From NCBI GenBank assembly GCA_025667525.1, contig CM046877.1, positions 260,063,706 through 260,127,705 on the forward strand: a DNA stretch of 64,000 nucleotides, written 5' to 3'. Below are positions 11,301 through 23,096 of the stretch, piece by piece (the first letter of the stretch is position 1; every line of letters starts with the position of its first letter). Below the pieces are notes generated by a model. It was given only the letters and a program-made list of their open reading frames with translations. It searched no databases and was not told where the DNA came from. Source of the DNA: Glebionis coronaria (Eukaryota; Streptophyta; Magnoliopsida; Asterales; Asteraceae). A program made the position numbers and the translations under genes.

Positions 11301-13510
11301 GATAAAAACCTGTACCTTGAATAATTAACACTTGATTAAAGACTTAATACTTTACCTGATTTGACTATGGGATTAAAAGGATAATGGAATATAAATTGAC
11401 TCTTCAAAAATTAAGAGCCCTTTTAAGACTTTGGATTTTACCAAAAAGAAATGGAACTATGTTTTGACAAATGTTTTAACAAAGGATTTTAAGGGATTAT
11501 TCCCTTATACACAAACCATTTAACTAAACTTCTGTTTAGGGGTAAATGTTTGTGTATACTTCTAGACAACTTAAGAAGAATTGAGGAAACTATATAAATT
11601 ATGACTTGAAATTTGAAACGACAATTTTTGCATTTTAAATAAGAAAATTTTGACTAAAGTATAAACCAAAGATTTTTCGAACAATTACGAAATCTTATTA
11701 AATATTTTCGATAAATCAACAAAAATCTTGTTAATTAAATTCAAATTATTTTTGAACATTTTATATAATTGGTCGAACTAAGAAATTTAAAACTTTTACG
11801 TTTACGCTTCATAAAAATTAACTAATAATTATTTAATTAATTATAATGATTATCGACGCTATAAACGATGGATTGAGAAAAACGGATAAAAATGATAGCT
11901 GAAATTAAATTGAGACTTAGAAGATATGAAGAAATAATTTTGAATAAATACGATGGTGATATTTATTTCATCAGGAAGTGAACGTAATTACTGACGCTTA
12001 ATATAGAAAGAATATCTGAGTAAATTGGGGACATGATACTTATATCATCATGTGAAGTGAATATAGATACCGACGCATTATGTATAAAGGATAAAGAACC
12101 AATTAGAATATATTTCTTAATAATGAAGGTGCAAAATAAATTGCCGAACAATTTAAATATAAACGATGTTTGTAAGAAGGGATAATATAGATTATAAAAG
12201 AGGTTCGCGGCTAATGTGAACCATTAAAATTATGAAGCCGATAGCGTTAAATATTTAAAAGACCACTTGTGATTGTCTAAATATGGAGATTGTGAGATAT
12301 AGTATGTGGGAATTTGTAAGTATAAGTATTATATGTATGTCATATTATGACAAAAAGTATCTTTGTCTGAAGAAGTTGTACTGATGGCAATTATGAAGGC
12401 AGGCATTGCCTCATACATTAGTAAATGTCTAGCTATTGCAAAGGTCATCATCTGAATTTGATTCGATTTGGGTCATCGTCGACAGACTGACCAAATCTGC
12501 TAATATCATTCCCGTTAATGATAAATGCAAAAGAAGTATGTAAACACAGTGTGCCTGTATCGAACATCTTTATCAAGATCCTCGCTTCGCATCGAATTTC
12601 TAGAGATTTGCTCAGAAATCATTGAGAACGAACCTTGATGAGAGTACTATATACCACCCCAAATCGAAGGGACGAGGTAAAGTAATGATACAAGGTAATA
12701 TAAGTGTTATTTTATGTTTGAATGAATGACCTTTGGTAATAAACCGTATAATCGCTTTTCTTTGGAAAGATTATCATTGATAATTATCGTATTAGGATCG
12801 AGATCGAATCTTGTTAGGATCTGAATCTTAGAGCATCTGTAAGCAGGAGTTGAGATGAAGACATCCGACATACACCCATTGTGAGTTGGACATGTCTTTT
12901 AGGTTTAAGGTTTCCTATGATGACGAACCTAACCTTGCAAAATACCCGACCCGCGAAATCTGAAATGATTGTTGAAATTAGGATCTGATTGATGACTGCC
13001 GGTAGTGGGCAAGAGGTTATGCGAATGTGAAATGTAGATCTTGAAGTGCCAAATGGGTAGCGAAGTTATGCCACAATTTTTAACCTTGGAAAAATGAATT
13101 CATGATCTGACAAATCATGGGATATAAGTCCCCGTTGTTTGGGACCAATGAGATGATGTGAAAGATTGGTTTGAAAGGCATATAAGCTGGATCTACCCTA
13201 GGACTTCGAAGACTGCGTGAATTATGATTCGTATATCGAACTTGATGGAATATCTATCAAGTGAAAATCTGATTGTTCTTAGTAAAGCTTAGATCGGCGA
13301 AAAGTTGCATTCATCAGAAACCCGTGAACATCATGGATAGAGAAAGTAAGTCAACATTAAGCCTGATCTTATTTCCGTAGTTATGTTTGATGAAACTCGC
13401 GTATTATAATGGATTACACTTGTGAGAAAAGACCGAGTGTGGAGGAAATACCCACATGGCTTTAACTCTATAAGAAGCGAGTAGTAAGGTAAGATGATCT
13501 TTGAGGACAA
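8381..13510 (+). pseudogene. Element E decayed gag-pol
   Basis: No frame exceeds a few dozen codons, but Pol traces remain in order. Near 10738-10870 is the protease-RT linker (RQVE, then an APVA-like string and a PSEL-like string). Near 11050-11230 there are RT fragments (GYHQLHI, then text matching the region around the catalytic motif). Near 12470-12680 there are integrase fragments (TKSA-like, then YHP-like). Near 13300-13400 there is a chromodomain-proximal trace. All match the same regions of F. Stops and frameshifts are dense throughout. At 8371-8400 the start of the extra upstream ORF seen in F is recognisable (agattgtca), but its ATG is lost. Gag is not recognisable. Confidence 0.7.
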
Positions 13511-13519
13511 AGATCCTGT

Positions 13520-13533
13520 TTAGGGGTAAATGC
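13520..13533 (+). other. Element E polypurine tract
   Basis: The purine-rich run taggggtaaatgc directly precedes the 3' LTR and is the usual site for plus-strand priming. The F counterpart is at 51946-51958. Confidence 0.65.
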
Positions 13534-16500
13534 TGTGACAATCCGTCAATTTATGGTTGATATTTTATTCTCAATATTATTAAAAAAAACAATTTACAAT
13601 ATGAACTCACATATTTTTGGGAAGAAATTTGGATTTACGTCTTGGAGTAGCATCGACTACATCTAAACCGGAGGATTCAACGTTACGTGCTTACTTTTAC
13701 ATACACCGTCTTTGGTGACAGTCCGACATTTCAGAAAATAAATTTATCTGAGAATATTATTTTGGAGTTTTAAATTTGTGTTAGTTCATAAACTCACAAA
13801 TTTACGAGAAGAAACTAGGACTTACGATTTTATTTTAACATCCTTTACGACTAAACCGGAAACCTTAGGATTACGTATTTACGTTTTCGAACTCCGTTTT
13901 TGATGAAACAATTTTTATTGGATTCGTTTTGTGACGTTGATTCATAATTTATAAAAACGTTTTTCGTAAAACGACCAGAGGGCACGCAAATCGAGGAAAC
14001 TAGAATCGAGGAGTACCCGTAAATAAATGGGATGAGACAAGTGGGACACTTGTCCCACCCCACTTCAAAACCGGCCCAAACTACACCACCACACCACATT
14101 ATGCTAGCTAAGATAACACTTGTCATCTTAAGCTTACTTGGTAAGCTAACTACACATCAAAACCACCAAACCAAACTAACAAACTCATTTACATACATGC
14201 AAACTACTCCAAACTCTCCTCTCTCTCTAGATTGCCGTCCATATCCACCCCAAAAACACCCAAATTGATCTTGATTCAACCATGAAACCATATGTTATAC
14301 TTACATATGTTGAAGCCCTTTCAAAACCCTATTGATTGGTGGTACTTATAACATTCAAGGAGAAGTTTTCATGGAGTAGGAGGGCTGATTTTCCACAAGT
14401 TTTCTAGGAAGAATGGTGGTCATGAAGGTGGTCTTGGTGCATCATAAGTTTCTCCATCCAAAACCATGCCAAACTCATAACCTACATCAAGTTGGTGGTA
14501 TAAAGATTTCCTATTGTATATATTTATGATGATTATATGATGATAAAAATGTTATGTGGGGATTTGTTGTTGATAAACATGATTAAAAAGGTGAAAAACC
14601 ATATGAAACAAGGTTAAAATCTTGATTAATTTACATGGCTGTATAAAACAGTAAAGAAACATGTTATGAACTGATGAAATAATGAAGTAGGATCCATTTA
14701 CAGTAAGCTAAATGTCTTGTACACATGTGAGAGTTGGCCATGCAATGGAATCAAAATAATGAGTGAGATATGATCAAAACAAGTTTAGGGTATAAATCTG
14801 AAGTTACTGTTTTGGACGATTTTTAGAAAATATTTAGAAGATGATTCAACAGTAGCTATAAAAGAGTTAAATATAGCACATATCATGTAGTTTATGTGAT
14901 AAAAATTTGAGCTTCTATCTCCATATAGAACTCAAGATATGGCAGTTTTGGTGATGATGAAGTTAAAAATCAGATTTTTGGAAATTAAAGAATAATACTA
15001 TTATATAAGCACTCACATTTTAATATATAAAATGTAAAATAAAAACCCACTAACTTATAAAACTTATTTATATAAATATATATATAAAAGGTTAATCAAA
15101 TGGATAAATTATATAAATGGTGGTGAAATAATGTTTATAAGTAATAAAAACTATAAACATGATTTTTACGACTTTTTCGGCTATTGCCGTAGAATTAACG
15201 TTTTTGTTAAATAAAACTTAGATGGTTGGACCCGTATAATAAAAACTTTATAAAACTTATATACTGATATATAGACATGTATAACAAGTAAAAACCGATA
15301 AAACCCGAACTATAGGGCATACGGACATTAACAAGTTAAGTAAACATATTGGACTAATACTTGGACTAATAATTGGAATAAATAAGATAAAAACTTGTAA
15401 AAAGAACTTATTGGGCTTAACCCATTTGGGCCCAACATGGAAAGTATACATACTGATAAAATAAGTATAACAAGGATTAAAACAAGTTAAAGAACTTATA
15501 ATAAGTTTATTGGACTTAAAACACGTAAATGGGTAAAACTAGTAAGCTAGTATAAAAGTTATCGACATATAACACTAAAAAATGAGTAAACAAGAATATG
15601 TAAACCCACTTGATCATCATATATATATAATCATCATATGTATACATAATTGGTATTTTTATAAGTCATTGGACATGAGTCTAAGACCGAGTATTATTTG
15701 TCTAGGTTTCCGTGATTGAAGCACGTACCGTACGTCCGAGTTGCCGATAAACCGCCTTCCCACATCAACGTGAGTTCATAGCCTCGCACTCTTTTAAATG
15801 TTTTATAAATGCTTTATAAACCCGCGAGGGAGATAACATGTTAGTTTTTATAAAAGTTTGGACACCATTTGTCCCGATTGTTTGTTTATTGATTTTGGAC
15901 CCGAATGATTGAATGACCCGATTGTATGACCCGATAAATGATTAAAGGACCCGATAGATGAAATCAAATGGATTATTAAAGTTAGGTTATGTCACTAAAA
16001 GTCCCATTAGCATGAATTGTGAACTACCGGGAGTTGGTAGACGCTTATGCATTTAATATTACTATTTGGGGACGATCACCCCAGTTCGCGCCTTGACGGT
16101 TGATCCCCGTCGTGCCACATTGATTGGTAAGCGAATTTATGTATGAGAAGATTTCCAATAGCGTGACCTTTGTGACGACACGCTACTTTAGATGGGCAAA
16201 ATTGGTATCGGGTTAGCTACCCGTTTTGGTTTAGTAAGGTAACAATGTCATGCGGCTTGTAATAATCCAAAACTAACGAAATACTATTAGACGCATCGAA
16301 TTACGAAGTATTGCCTGACTAGCAATACGGGGTCATACTATCGATATTATGTTCGTGTTTTGGTTTTCATAATCATACTCATATAACGGTTTTATTTTTC
16401 ATACAACGTCGTAAGACGTATTGTATGACGTTTTTACGACATTGGCTCGTATAATGATTTTTAAGGCTTTTTATAACCATATTTATATAATGGTTTTATT

Positions 16501-17030
16501 TAATCTATACAACGTTGCAAAAACGTATTGTATGGTGTTTTAACGATAATGATTCGTATAAAGATTTTTAAGGCAAATGCCTATATTATGATTTTTGATA
16601 AGGATTTGTATAAAATGATTTTGGCTATTCCATGGCCTATCAAAACGATTTGTACAAAATGATTTTCAGTAATACTTTTATACTGATATTATAATGATGG
16701 AATTTACTAAACTCTATGAATTCACTCGGCGTTATCGCTGACCTTTTCTTTTAACATGTCTTATCTCAGGTACTTGAAGGTAATTCTCGGGAAGACGACA
16801 AGAATTCATGGCCCGCACTTAAACAATATTTTCCATTCAAACACTTTGTAAAACTTTTGTATGAAATGTAATGACTTGGGACCGATGTAACTTTAATGTT
16901 TATGAATGGAAATGATTTATTATTAAACGACGCGATTTTTATGCGTTGTCTATGATGTGAGTAATGTGCTATCCCGTAACACCAACTAGTCTTCCGCTGT
17001 ATCGAGTTGTATAAATTTCGGGGTGTTACA
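13534..17030 (+). repeat. Element E 3' LTR (3497 bp)
   Basis: It is nearly identical to 4552-8100. The main difference is loss of about 49 bases after 14508, flanked in the 5' copy by ATT microhomology. The ctctctct run is two bases shorter. It ends GGGTGTTACA at 17030 and is followed by the TSD gaacg. Confidence 0.93.
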
Positions 17031-17548
17031 GAACGTATTGAAGTGTATTCAACAAAATGGCTCGTTCTTCTTCACTCATTCCAACAGAAGGTTGATGATC
17101 GAGGGAGTAATGTGGGGGCTAGAAATTATAAAAACCGGAATCATAGCACGGATTTGGTTCAAAGTAATTCATCGATTGACAATAAGAAATATCGTGAGGG
17201 CCCCCACAATGATTGCAACACGGGTATTGAGAAAAACCCGATGCGTCTTGTGGATAGCTATTACCATTGTCATAATTGTAACCCGGTTCTTGCCCGTCAT
17301 GAGACGGGTATCGAATCGGACACGAAACATGCCAATGAGAATCGCTTCCACAATATATGCAAGAGGGGGATAAGTGCAAGAGAAGCAAAGGATGAATTAG
17401 TCGAATTGCACGATGGACAAAATCCAAATTGTGAATCGGTTGAAACGGGTGGAAGATCTTTTCCGCATTGCTCGCATGAACACCATTGACATGATTCGCA
17501 CCCATATAATCGTCTCCCACACCCTACGCAATGGAAATAAGAATCCAT
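17031..17548 (-). pseudogene. Element D cysteine-rich ORF, 5' half (broken)
   Basis: It starts at 17548 with MDSYFHCVGCGRRLYG. CxxC pairs follow (CVGC, CQWC, CEQC, CPSC), then a CCHC knuckle C-IY-C-GSDS-H-WHVS-C and a second, C-NH-C-GGP-H-DISY-C, and one YFEPNPC unit. A frameshift separates the first roughly 60 residues from the knuckles (near 17385), and a TAG lies near 17119. The frame then runs into the E insertion at 17031. Element C encodes the same protein at 61721-62296. CCHC knuckles usually bind RNA in Gag nucleocapsid. The N-terminal cysteine block resembles a zinc ribbon, but I cannot name a family. Confidence 0.75.
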
Positions 17549-17808
17549 GAAGAATTAAAAATTATAGGGGTTGAGAAAAAGAATTAAACACAATAGAGGG
17601 TGAAGAGGAATGTTTTTGGTGCAAAACTCTTGGAAAAAGAAATGCTTTTTATGATTTTTTAAATGTTTTTGTATTTTTGAAATTTTTTATTTTTAGGATT
17701 TTTTTTTGTAAATTTTTGAAACTTTTGACAAGAAAAATAACGTTAAAAAATGAACGGATCCCAAAATCCAACGCGTCTCTCACAATAAACCGTTAATTTT
17801 CACGAAAA
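17549..17808 (-). other. Leader of element D between primer site and ORF
   Basis: This is non-coding. The first 60 bases after the primer site (minus strand) are almost identical to element C at 61537-61600, including GAGAGACGCGTTGG and GGGATCCGTTCA. Such close conservation next to the primer site suits a packaging or priming role, but that is inference. The remainder is T/A-rich. Confidence 0.6.
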
Positions 17809-17826
17809 GAGCCGGCAGCGGCACCA
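17809..17826 (-). other. Element D primer-binding site (tRNA-Asp type, one substitution)
   Basis: The minus strand reads TGGTGCCGCTGCCGGCTC. This is the Athila-style tRNA-Asp complement with T in place of C at position 4 relative to the C and A copies. Confidence 0.75.
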
Positions 17827-18205
17827 TTTAATACAAGGTTTTAGCCAAGTATTAAAAAGATTCGTTATTCCAGTCTTTTCGAATTGATCACGGATTAAAT
17901 GTGTGACTCCGTCGTCTTTAGTGGATAAAAGAAAAGGTGTCTTTGTTTATAACTAATTAAAACACAAAATGAAAGTGAGAAACGATTAAACTAAAAATAA
18001 AGACTCTTAAAAATAAATGACGAGAAATTAAAACGTAATGAAAAAGTAGACTTGAAAATAAGACACTTTTAAAAATAAAATAAGAAAAGACAAGTTAAAG
18101 TAAAGCTTAATAAAAATAAGACAAAAAAATTAAAAATAAAGCTAAGTAAAATGGCGGGAAAGAAATAAACTTGAAAAAGAAAAGAACTAAATAAAATAAA
18201 CAAAG

Positions 18206-18560
18206 GATTGCGATGGAAGCTATCGCAATAGCAAAAGCTATCGCCATATCACACTAGCTATCATAATGTTACACTATAGCAATGTCATTTCTATCGCAAT
18301 GTTCATCGCAATACCCCTTCCATCGCAATGTTCCTCCTGTCGCAATGTTCCTCCCATCGCAATGTGGAAATGAAATTTGGGCAGAGCTCCGTTGCAATAT
18401 TCCTTAAATTCCATCGCAATCTACGATCGCAATGAGCGATCGTAATCCACGATCGGAATAAGGGCTATCGCAATCTTGATCGTAATGTAGAAACCCTAAG
18501 GGTTATTGCGATCACAACAAGCTGTCGGAATGTGGAAACCCTTGCAAATTACGATGGAAA
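18206..18560 (-). repeat. Degenerate 'atcgcaat' array in the D LTR
   Basis: About sixteen units with the core atcgcaat(g) (minus strand ATTGCGAT) are spaced 10-25 bases apart with divergent spacers. It lies downstream of the TATA box on the transcript. Element C has an array of a different core (TTCCGGATGA) in the equivalent part of its LTR. Confidence 0.75.
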
Positions 18561-19116
18561 GAACAGAAACAAAGGGAACAAATAAGCAAAGACCAAATAA
18601 GCACTTTAACAATAAGCAATTAACAAAAACTTAATTAAAACAATAATAAGTAGAACTAAATAAGCACAAATTTAAAAACTTTCAAAATGCCAAATAAGCA
18701 AACTTTATAAATTGAACTAAAAGAAAATGATTAAACTTTAAAAAGATAGAAATTTTAAAAACACTTAAATGAAAATAAGCTAGACACCAATTAAGAAAAA
18801 ATCACAATAAGCTAAGACCATGAATCACACGAAAATTATAGTAACAAAAAGATAATAACTTTAATCAAATTAAGCATAAAGATGAAAATTTAAAGATTAA
18901 ACAAATCAAACAAAAGATTTTAAAACAAGAAGAGAAAAAAGAGATGATTATGAAAAACTTAAAATTAAAGATGAAGATTAAAGATTCAAAAGTACAAGAT
19001 TAAAGATTAAAGATTAAGAAAACTTGAAAGAAAAACTTAAGAAGATGAAATAAATCTAGGGAGAGAAACTAATCTACTCCTACTCCTAAACTAATCTACT
19101 CCTAAAATGACTAACA

Positions 19117-19149
19117 CCTCCTAATGAAATATTAGGAGGGTTTATATAG
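19117..19149 (-). promoter_or_regulatory. Putative D promoter: TATA box with adjacent hairpin
   Basis: On the minus strand CTATATAAA (19149-19141) is followed within two bases by a perfect 9-bp inverted repeat (19131-19139 with 19117-19125, arms CCTCCTAAT and ATTAGGAGG, 5-base loop). The layout is the same as in H near 1499-1533. The promoter role is inferred from the LTR position and from the TATA box. Confidence 0.6.
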
Positions 19150-19587
19150 GAGGAGAGGAGGAGTGTTGATGCTTTCCTCTTTCTTTCTTCTTGTCTCGAC
19201 TCGATTTAAATTCTTTGTCTTCCTAGACGTCGTCTCGGGATTTGTCGATACAAATTGAACTCGTCTTATAATTTTCTTCTTTAATTAGACTTGGTTCTTC
19301 GACTTAATTAAACTTCCGTCTTTAGACTTTTTCTGCCATAAATCTCAAGAATAGGCCTTGGACTTCCGTTCTTTTTGCACTCTTGATCTTTGACTTTGTC
19401 TTTTCTCGTTTTCTTCGATAAAAGCCCGTGAAAGCCCGTGTTTTCTTCTTTTTTCATCTTTTGGTCCTAAAACACAATAAAACCACAAACCACACATAAT
19501 TCCGACATTTACGACATAAAATACACGTTTTGGCTTGGTTATTATTATTATTAAGTGGTAAAAGGATGGGTGTTTTCACTCCTATCA

Positions 19588-20340
19588 ATAGGCCACCGAC
19601 GTGAACCGTTGGTGGATTCAATTATTCGCGCACCAATCCTTATATGGGTTTTCTGCGAACTGCTTTCCATTATCAGAGACAATTTCACCCGGTAGCCCGA
19701 AACGACATACTATATTGTCCCGTACGAACCTTTTCACCTGGTTCCCCGTGATTGTTGCGACTGCTTTCGCCTCGATCCATCTTGTGAAGTAATCCATCGC
19801 GACTATGAGGAACATAATACCACCTGCAACAACGGGAAAAGGTCCTACTATATCTATTCCCCACTTGAAAAATGCCCAGGGGGAAGTGATAGGCGTCATC
19901 TCTTCTTGGGGCTGACGCAGTATTGGTCTGTGCACCTGGCGATCGTTTCATTTGTTAATGAGTGTGCGCGCGTCTGTGTGCATGGTTGGCCAGTAATATC
20001 CACTGCGCAACGTTGTTGCTACGACGGACCTTGGCCCTACATGCATACCGCACGACCCCTCGTGGATTTCGCTTATGAGGTACTGCGCTTGGCGTGGCCC
20101 TACGCACCTTAGCCATGGCTGCAGAAATGATCGTTTGTAGAGAATCCCGTCTCTAACCACAAATTGCCTTGATCGTCTCCGTACTCGTTGTGCCTCGACT
20201 TCCTTATCCGAGAGAGAGTCGTTGGTTAAATAGTCCACAATTGGTGTCATCCATGTAGAGCCTTCTTCCTCTACGATCGAGGTTACCTCTTGCTCTTTTA
20301 TCGACTTATCTTTGAGGATCTCCACTAGGACATGTTTTGA
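19588..20340 (-). pseudogene. pol: Element G integrase (truncated)
   Basis: The segment 20325-19948 holds the region after RNase H and the start of the HHCC zinc-binding domain (HEGSCGMHVGPRS, then YYWPTMHTDA). A TGA replaces an expected cysteine codon after LINK (near 19946). The frame continues at 19935 with the catalytic core: D in WGIDIVGPFP, then RWIEAKAVATITGNQV, then the second D in VSDNGKQFAENP. The third catalytic residue (E) and the C-terminal domain are missing because D interrupts at 19588. It is non-functional as it stands. Confidence 0.85.
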
Positions 20341-21101
20341 CTAGTGTGCAAAACTGGTGGACGCTATTTTGCTGAGTGCGTCTGCTTTCTTGTTCTCTCC
20401 CCTGGGTACTTGGCGTATCTGGAACCTATTGAACCCTTCAATCAGTGCTTTTGATTTTTGTAGGTATTGTACCATATTATCTTCTTTTGCATCATAATCG
20501 CCAAGTATATGGTTTGCCACCAGCCTAGAATCTACGTTCGCTTCTAGGTTGCGCACACCCATTCTCGCTGCGATTCTCAGGCCCGCTATGAGCGCCTCAT
20601 ATTCTGCCTCATTGTTTGTCGCTATGAACTCAAAACGTAATGTGTACGTGAATTCCATTCCTTCGGGATTAGTGAGTTGAGCCCAGCGCCTGATCCATCA
20701 GTGCAAGATGACCCATCTGTGAACATGATCCATGGGGCTTGGTCCTCTTCCTTTGGTTCTTTCCCCTGAACCTCTTCTTCTGGTTTTTCAATGATGAAGT
20801 CTGCCAGAATTTGTCCTTTCACGGCATTGCGCGGTCTGTAGGTAATGTTGTGTTCCCCTAGTAGAACACTCCATTTCTGGAACTTTCCTGCTACCACTGG
20901 TTTCGATATCACCTGCTTTATAGGTTGATCTGTTATTACTACTATTAGGTGAGCCTGGAAATATCTGTGCAATCGTTTTGTTGCAAACACTAGCGCGAGT
21001 ATCAATTTCTCCATTGCAGTGTAGTTTAGTTTCGCGCTCTGCAATGCTCTACTTATAAAGTACACTGGCATTTGCACATTATCTCTATCCGTCATCAGCA
21101 C
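20341..21101 (-). pseudogene. pol: Element G RNase H region (broken)
   Basis: The segment 21101-20622 gives an RT-connection/RNaseH-like part (QMPVYFISRALQ, then YTAMEKLILALVFA) and then the start of a second RNase H with FTDGSSCTDGSGAG. A frameshift near 20650 leads to 20658-20341, which supplies FIATNNEAEYEALIAGL, SRLVANHI and the terminal ADALSKIAS. The frame stops at 20341. A tandem arrangement of RNase H domains is known in Tat/Ogre-type elements. Confidence 0.8.
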
Positions 21102-22661
21102 CGCGCTGATCGCTCCATGCGTCGCAGACAGATATATTATCGACTCTTCTTAAGGTCGTGACGCGACTAGCATAGGGAGCGAAGCTAAATGTGTTTTTAA
21201 CTCTTCGAAAGCCTTTTCTGCTTCCCTTGTCCAATTGAGGTCCCCTTTCTTGATGCACTTTTTAAGTGTTTAAAATAAAGGGAGCGACTTCTCCACTGAT
21301 TTGGATAGGAACCTGTTTAATCCCGCGAGCTTTCCATTTAGCGACTGTACTTCCTTTTTCGTTTTTGGGCTTTGAAGTTGAATGACTGCCTCTGTTTTTT
21401 CCGGAAAAGGTTTGATACCATTGGGGTCAATCATGTACCCTAGGAACATGCCTTTTGTCTCTCCAAAAGTGCACTTCTTTGGATTTAACTTCATGTTTAT
21501 CCGTCTGAGTGTTGAGAATGTTTCCTCTATATCCCGGATAAGCTCGCGCTCCGTATGAATTTTTATGACCAAGTCATCAACATACACCTCCAGGTTTCTC
21601 CCTATTTTGACCTCAAATGCTTTATCCACCAGCTGCTGGTAGGTGGCTCCCGTGTTCTTGAGTCCGAATGACATTTTTGTGTAACAGTACACACCTTGGC
21701 TGGAATGGAATGTTGTTTTTTCCTCATCTTCTTTTGCCATTTGTATTTGGTGATATCCCTTGTATGCGTCTAGGAAGCATTTGATGGGGTACCCGCACAA
21801 TGATTCTACTTTCCAGTCTATCTTTGGGTTTGGGTAGCAGTCTTGAGGGCAGGCTTTATTAAGGTCTTTGAAGTCGAAACACATGCGCCCGCTACCATCA
21901 TGCTTCTTTACCATTACCGGGTTTGCGAGCCAATCATGATAGTAAACCTCTCTCATGATTCCCGCGTCTACCAGCTTTATCACCTCCTCCAGTATCACCT
22001 TGTTACGTTCTGGTGCTTGTCCTCTTTTCTTTTGCCTAACTGGAGGGTATCCTTCTTGGATTTGGAGTTTATGTTCGGCAATCGACCTTGGTACCCCTGT
22101 CATATCTTTGGGTTCCCATGCGAAGACGTCTAAGTTATCCTTAATAAGGCGACACATATCTGTTTTTCCCTTATCGGATAATGTCCCTCCGATCGTTATC
22201 TCCTGGTCCGGATACTGCGGATGCACTGCTACCCTTAGGTTTGGCGGTGAGTTTATTTTTGGTTCCGCCGTGATCCTAGGGTGTTCTGTGATCGCATTGC
22301 ATTCTGGGGGTGTTACTGCCGTGTTGAATATTGTTACGATCCCTCCATCCACTGGGAATTTTATCATGCCATGAGCCGTCGAAGGTACCGCTCTCATTGC
22401 TAGTATGGTCGGTCGCCATATGATCCCGTTATATTGTGATGGCGACCGTATGATTAAAAAATTCATTGGAACTTTCGTCGAGTGCTCGTCATCCCCCACT
22501 CTTACTACTAGCTTTAGTTGAACCAACGGCCATACTGCTTCTCCACTGAATCCAATGAGCGGGGAAGTTGCTGGTATCATCTGGCTTTTTACTTCTGCAC
22601 TGAGTGTTAGGAAACAGTGCTCGTACATTATTTCCGCTGATGAACCTCCATACACATACAT
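21102..22661 (-). pseudogene. pol: Element G protease and reverse transcriptase (broken)
   Basis: An open stretch of 463 codons (22661-21270) covers the end of protease and the RT palm and fingers. RT motifs visible are GRMCFDFKDLNKACP, FLDAYKGYHQIQ, SFGLKNTGATYQ and the catalytic YVDD near residue 359, followed by FLGYMIDPNGI. It ends at a TAA inside the thumb (near 21270), and related text (DLNWTREAEKAFEELK-like) continues to about 21180 before further stops. The protease active site reads VYGGSS where the family usually has an Asp, so the catalytic residue appears lost. The frame is disrupted, with RT better preserved than its surroundings. Confidence 0.85.
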
Positions 22662-23096
22662 CCAATGTATGCTATGCTCACCGACGCTTACTTATATGAC
22701 TAGTGGGCCTTCTACAATATTCCTCGTGCTGAGCAATGGAAAAGAGATGTATTTTCCTTTTGAGAACTTTTTGCTCACCTTTTGCTTTGTCCTTCGCTGC
22801 CATGAATCTACCATGTAAATAGCTGTGTTAGCGATTTTCGCGGTTTCCTTGACGAGGTGTTTCAGCTTGCCTTCTTTTACCATATTTTTGATACGCTTTT
22901 GCAGTTAAATACACTCATTCGTAGCGTGTACCTTCTCATCATGGTATTCGCAATAGCTATTACCAGCACGCTTTTGGACCGGGGTGGTTATTGGTGTTGG
23001 CTTTGGAAAGTTCTCACCCTCTGATATGAGGATGTCTCTCGGGGTTATCTTAAGGGGGGTGAATCTGGAGCTATCAGCTCGCCCTCCTCTTCTCTT
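22662..23096 (-). pseudogene. gag: Element G Gag-protease linker with CCHC-like zinc finger
   Basis: The minus-strand frames carry a YCEYHDEKVHATNECI-like string (near 22965-22910), the zinc-finger variant common in Tat Gag. A TAA follows at once, then MVKEGKLKHLVKE and a lysine-rich linker (22883-22692). The frame then shifts into the protease at 22661. Nothing else is recognised. Confidence 0.65.

Larger units (their letters stand above)
4552..17030 (+). mobile_element. Element E: chromovirus-like (Tekay/Del type) Ty3/Gypsy retrotransposon with decayed interior
   Basis: LTRs at 4552-8100 and 13534-17030 begin TGTGACAATCC and end GGGTGTTACA. They enclose a tRNA-iMet primer site, a decayed interior of 5433 bp and a short purine tract. 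The 5-base TSD gaacg is perfect (4547-4551 and 17031-17035), and the interrupted D frame resumes across it. The LTRs differ by only about two dozen substitutions plus a few indels, yet the interior keeps no long frame. It is related to F: parts of the LTRs and interior align. Confidence 0.93.
1655..19587 (-). mobile_element. Element D: Athila-related non-autonomous LTR retrotransposon, interrupted by E and H
   Basis: D begins on the minus strand at 19587 with TGATAGGAGTG. It continues through LTR, tRNA-Asp-type primer site (17809-17826), leader, a cysteine-rich ORF (from 17548), a 12.5-kb insertion (E, 4552-17030), the rest of the ORF (to 3536) and a 3' non-coding region to 1655, where H interrupts. 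Its 3' LTR is not in the window. The coding and flanking parts match element C at 59755-64000 closely, while the 3' non-coding part (about 1738-2000) resembles that of Athila element A (about 32490-32700). No protease, RT or integrase is present. D itself sits inside element G: integrase sequence on the minus strand resumes right of 19587. Confidence 0.8.
17827..19587 (-). repeat. Element D 5' LTR (inner boundary approximate)
   Basis: The outer edge is clear: TGATAGGAGTG at 19587 on the minus strand, shared with C at 59755. The inner edge should lie just before the primer site, but I see no TG...CA-style end there, so the inner boundary is uncertain by tens of bases. The LTR contains a TATA box with a hairpin (19117-19149), a polyadenine-rich stretch of AATAAGC/AATAAAA words (about 18560-19020), and the 'atcgcaat' array. 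No coding frame is present. Confidence 0.65.

Noticed and set aside
17007..17489. 160-codon and 116-codon plus-strand ORFs
   Set aside because: Antisense shadows of the D cysteine-rich ORF. The minus strand carries the CxxC and CCHC motifs shared with C.
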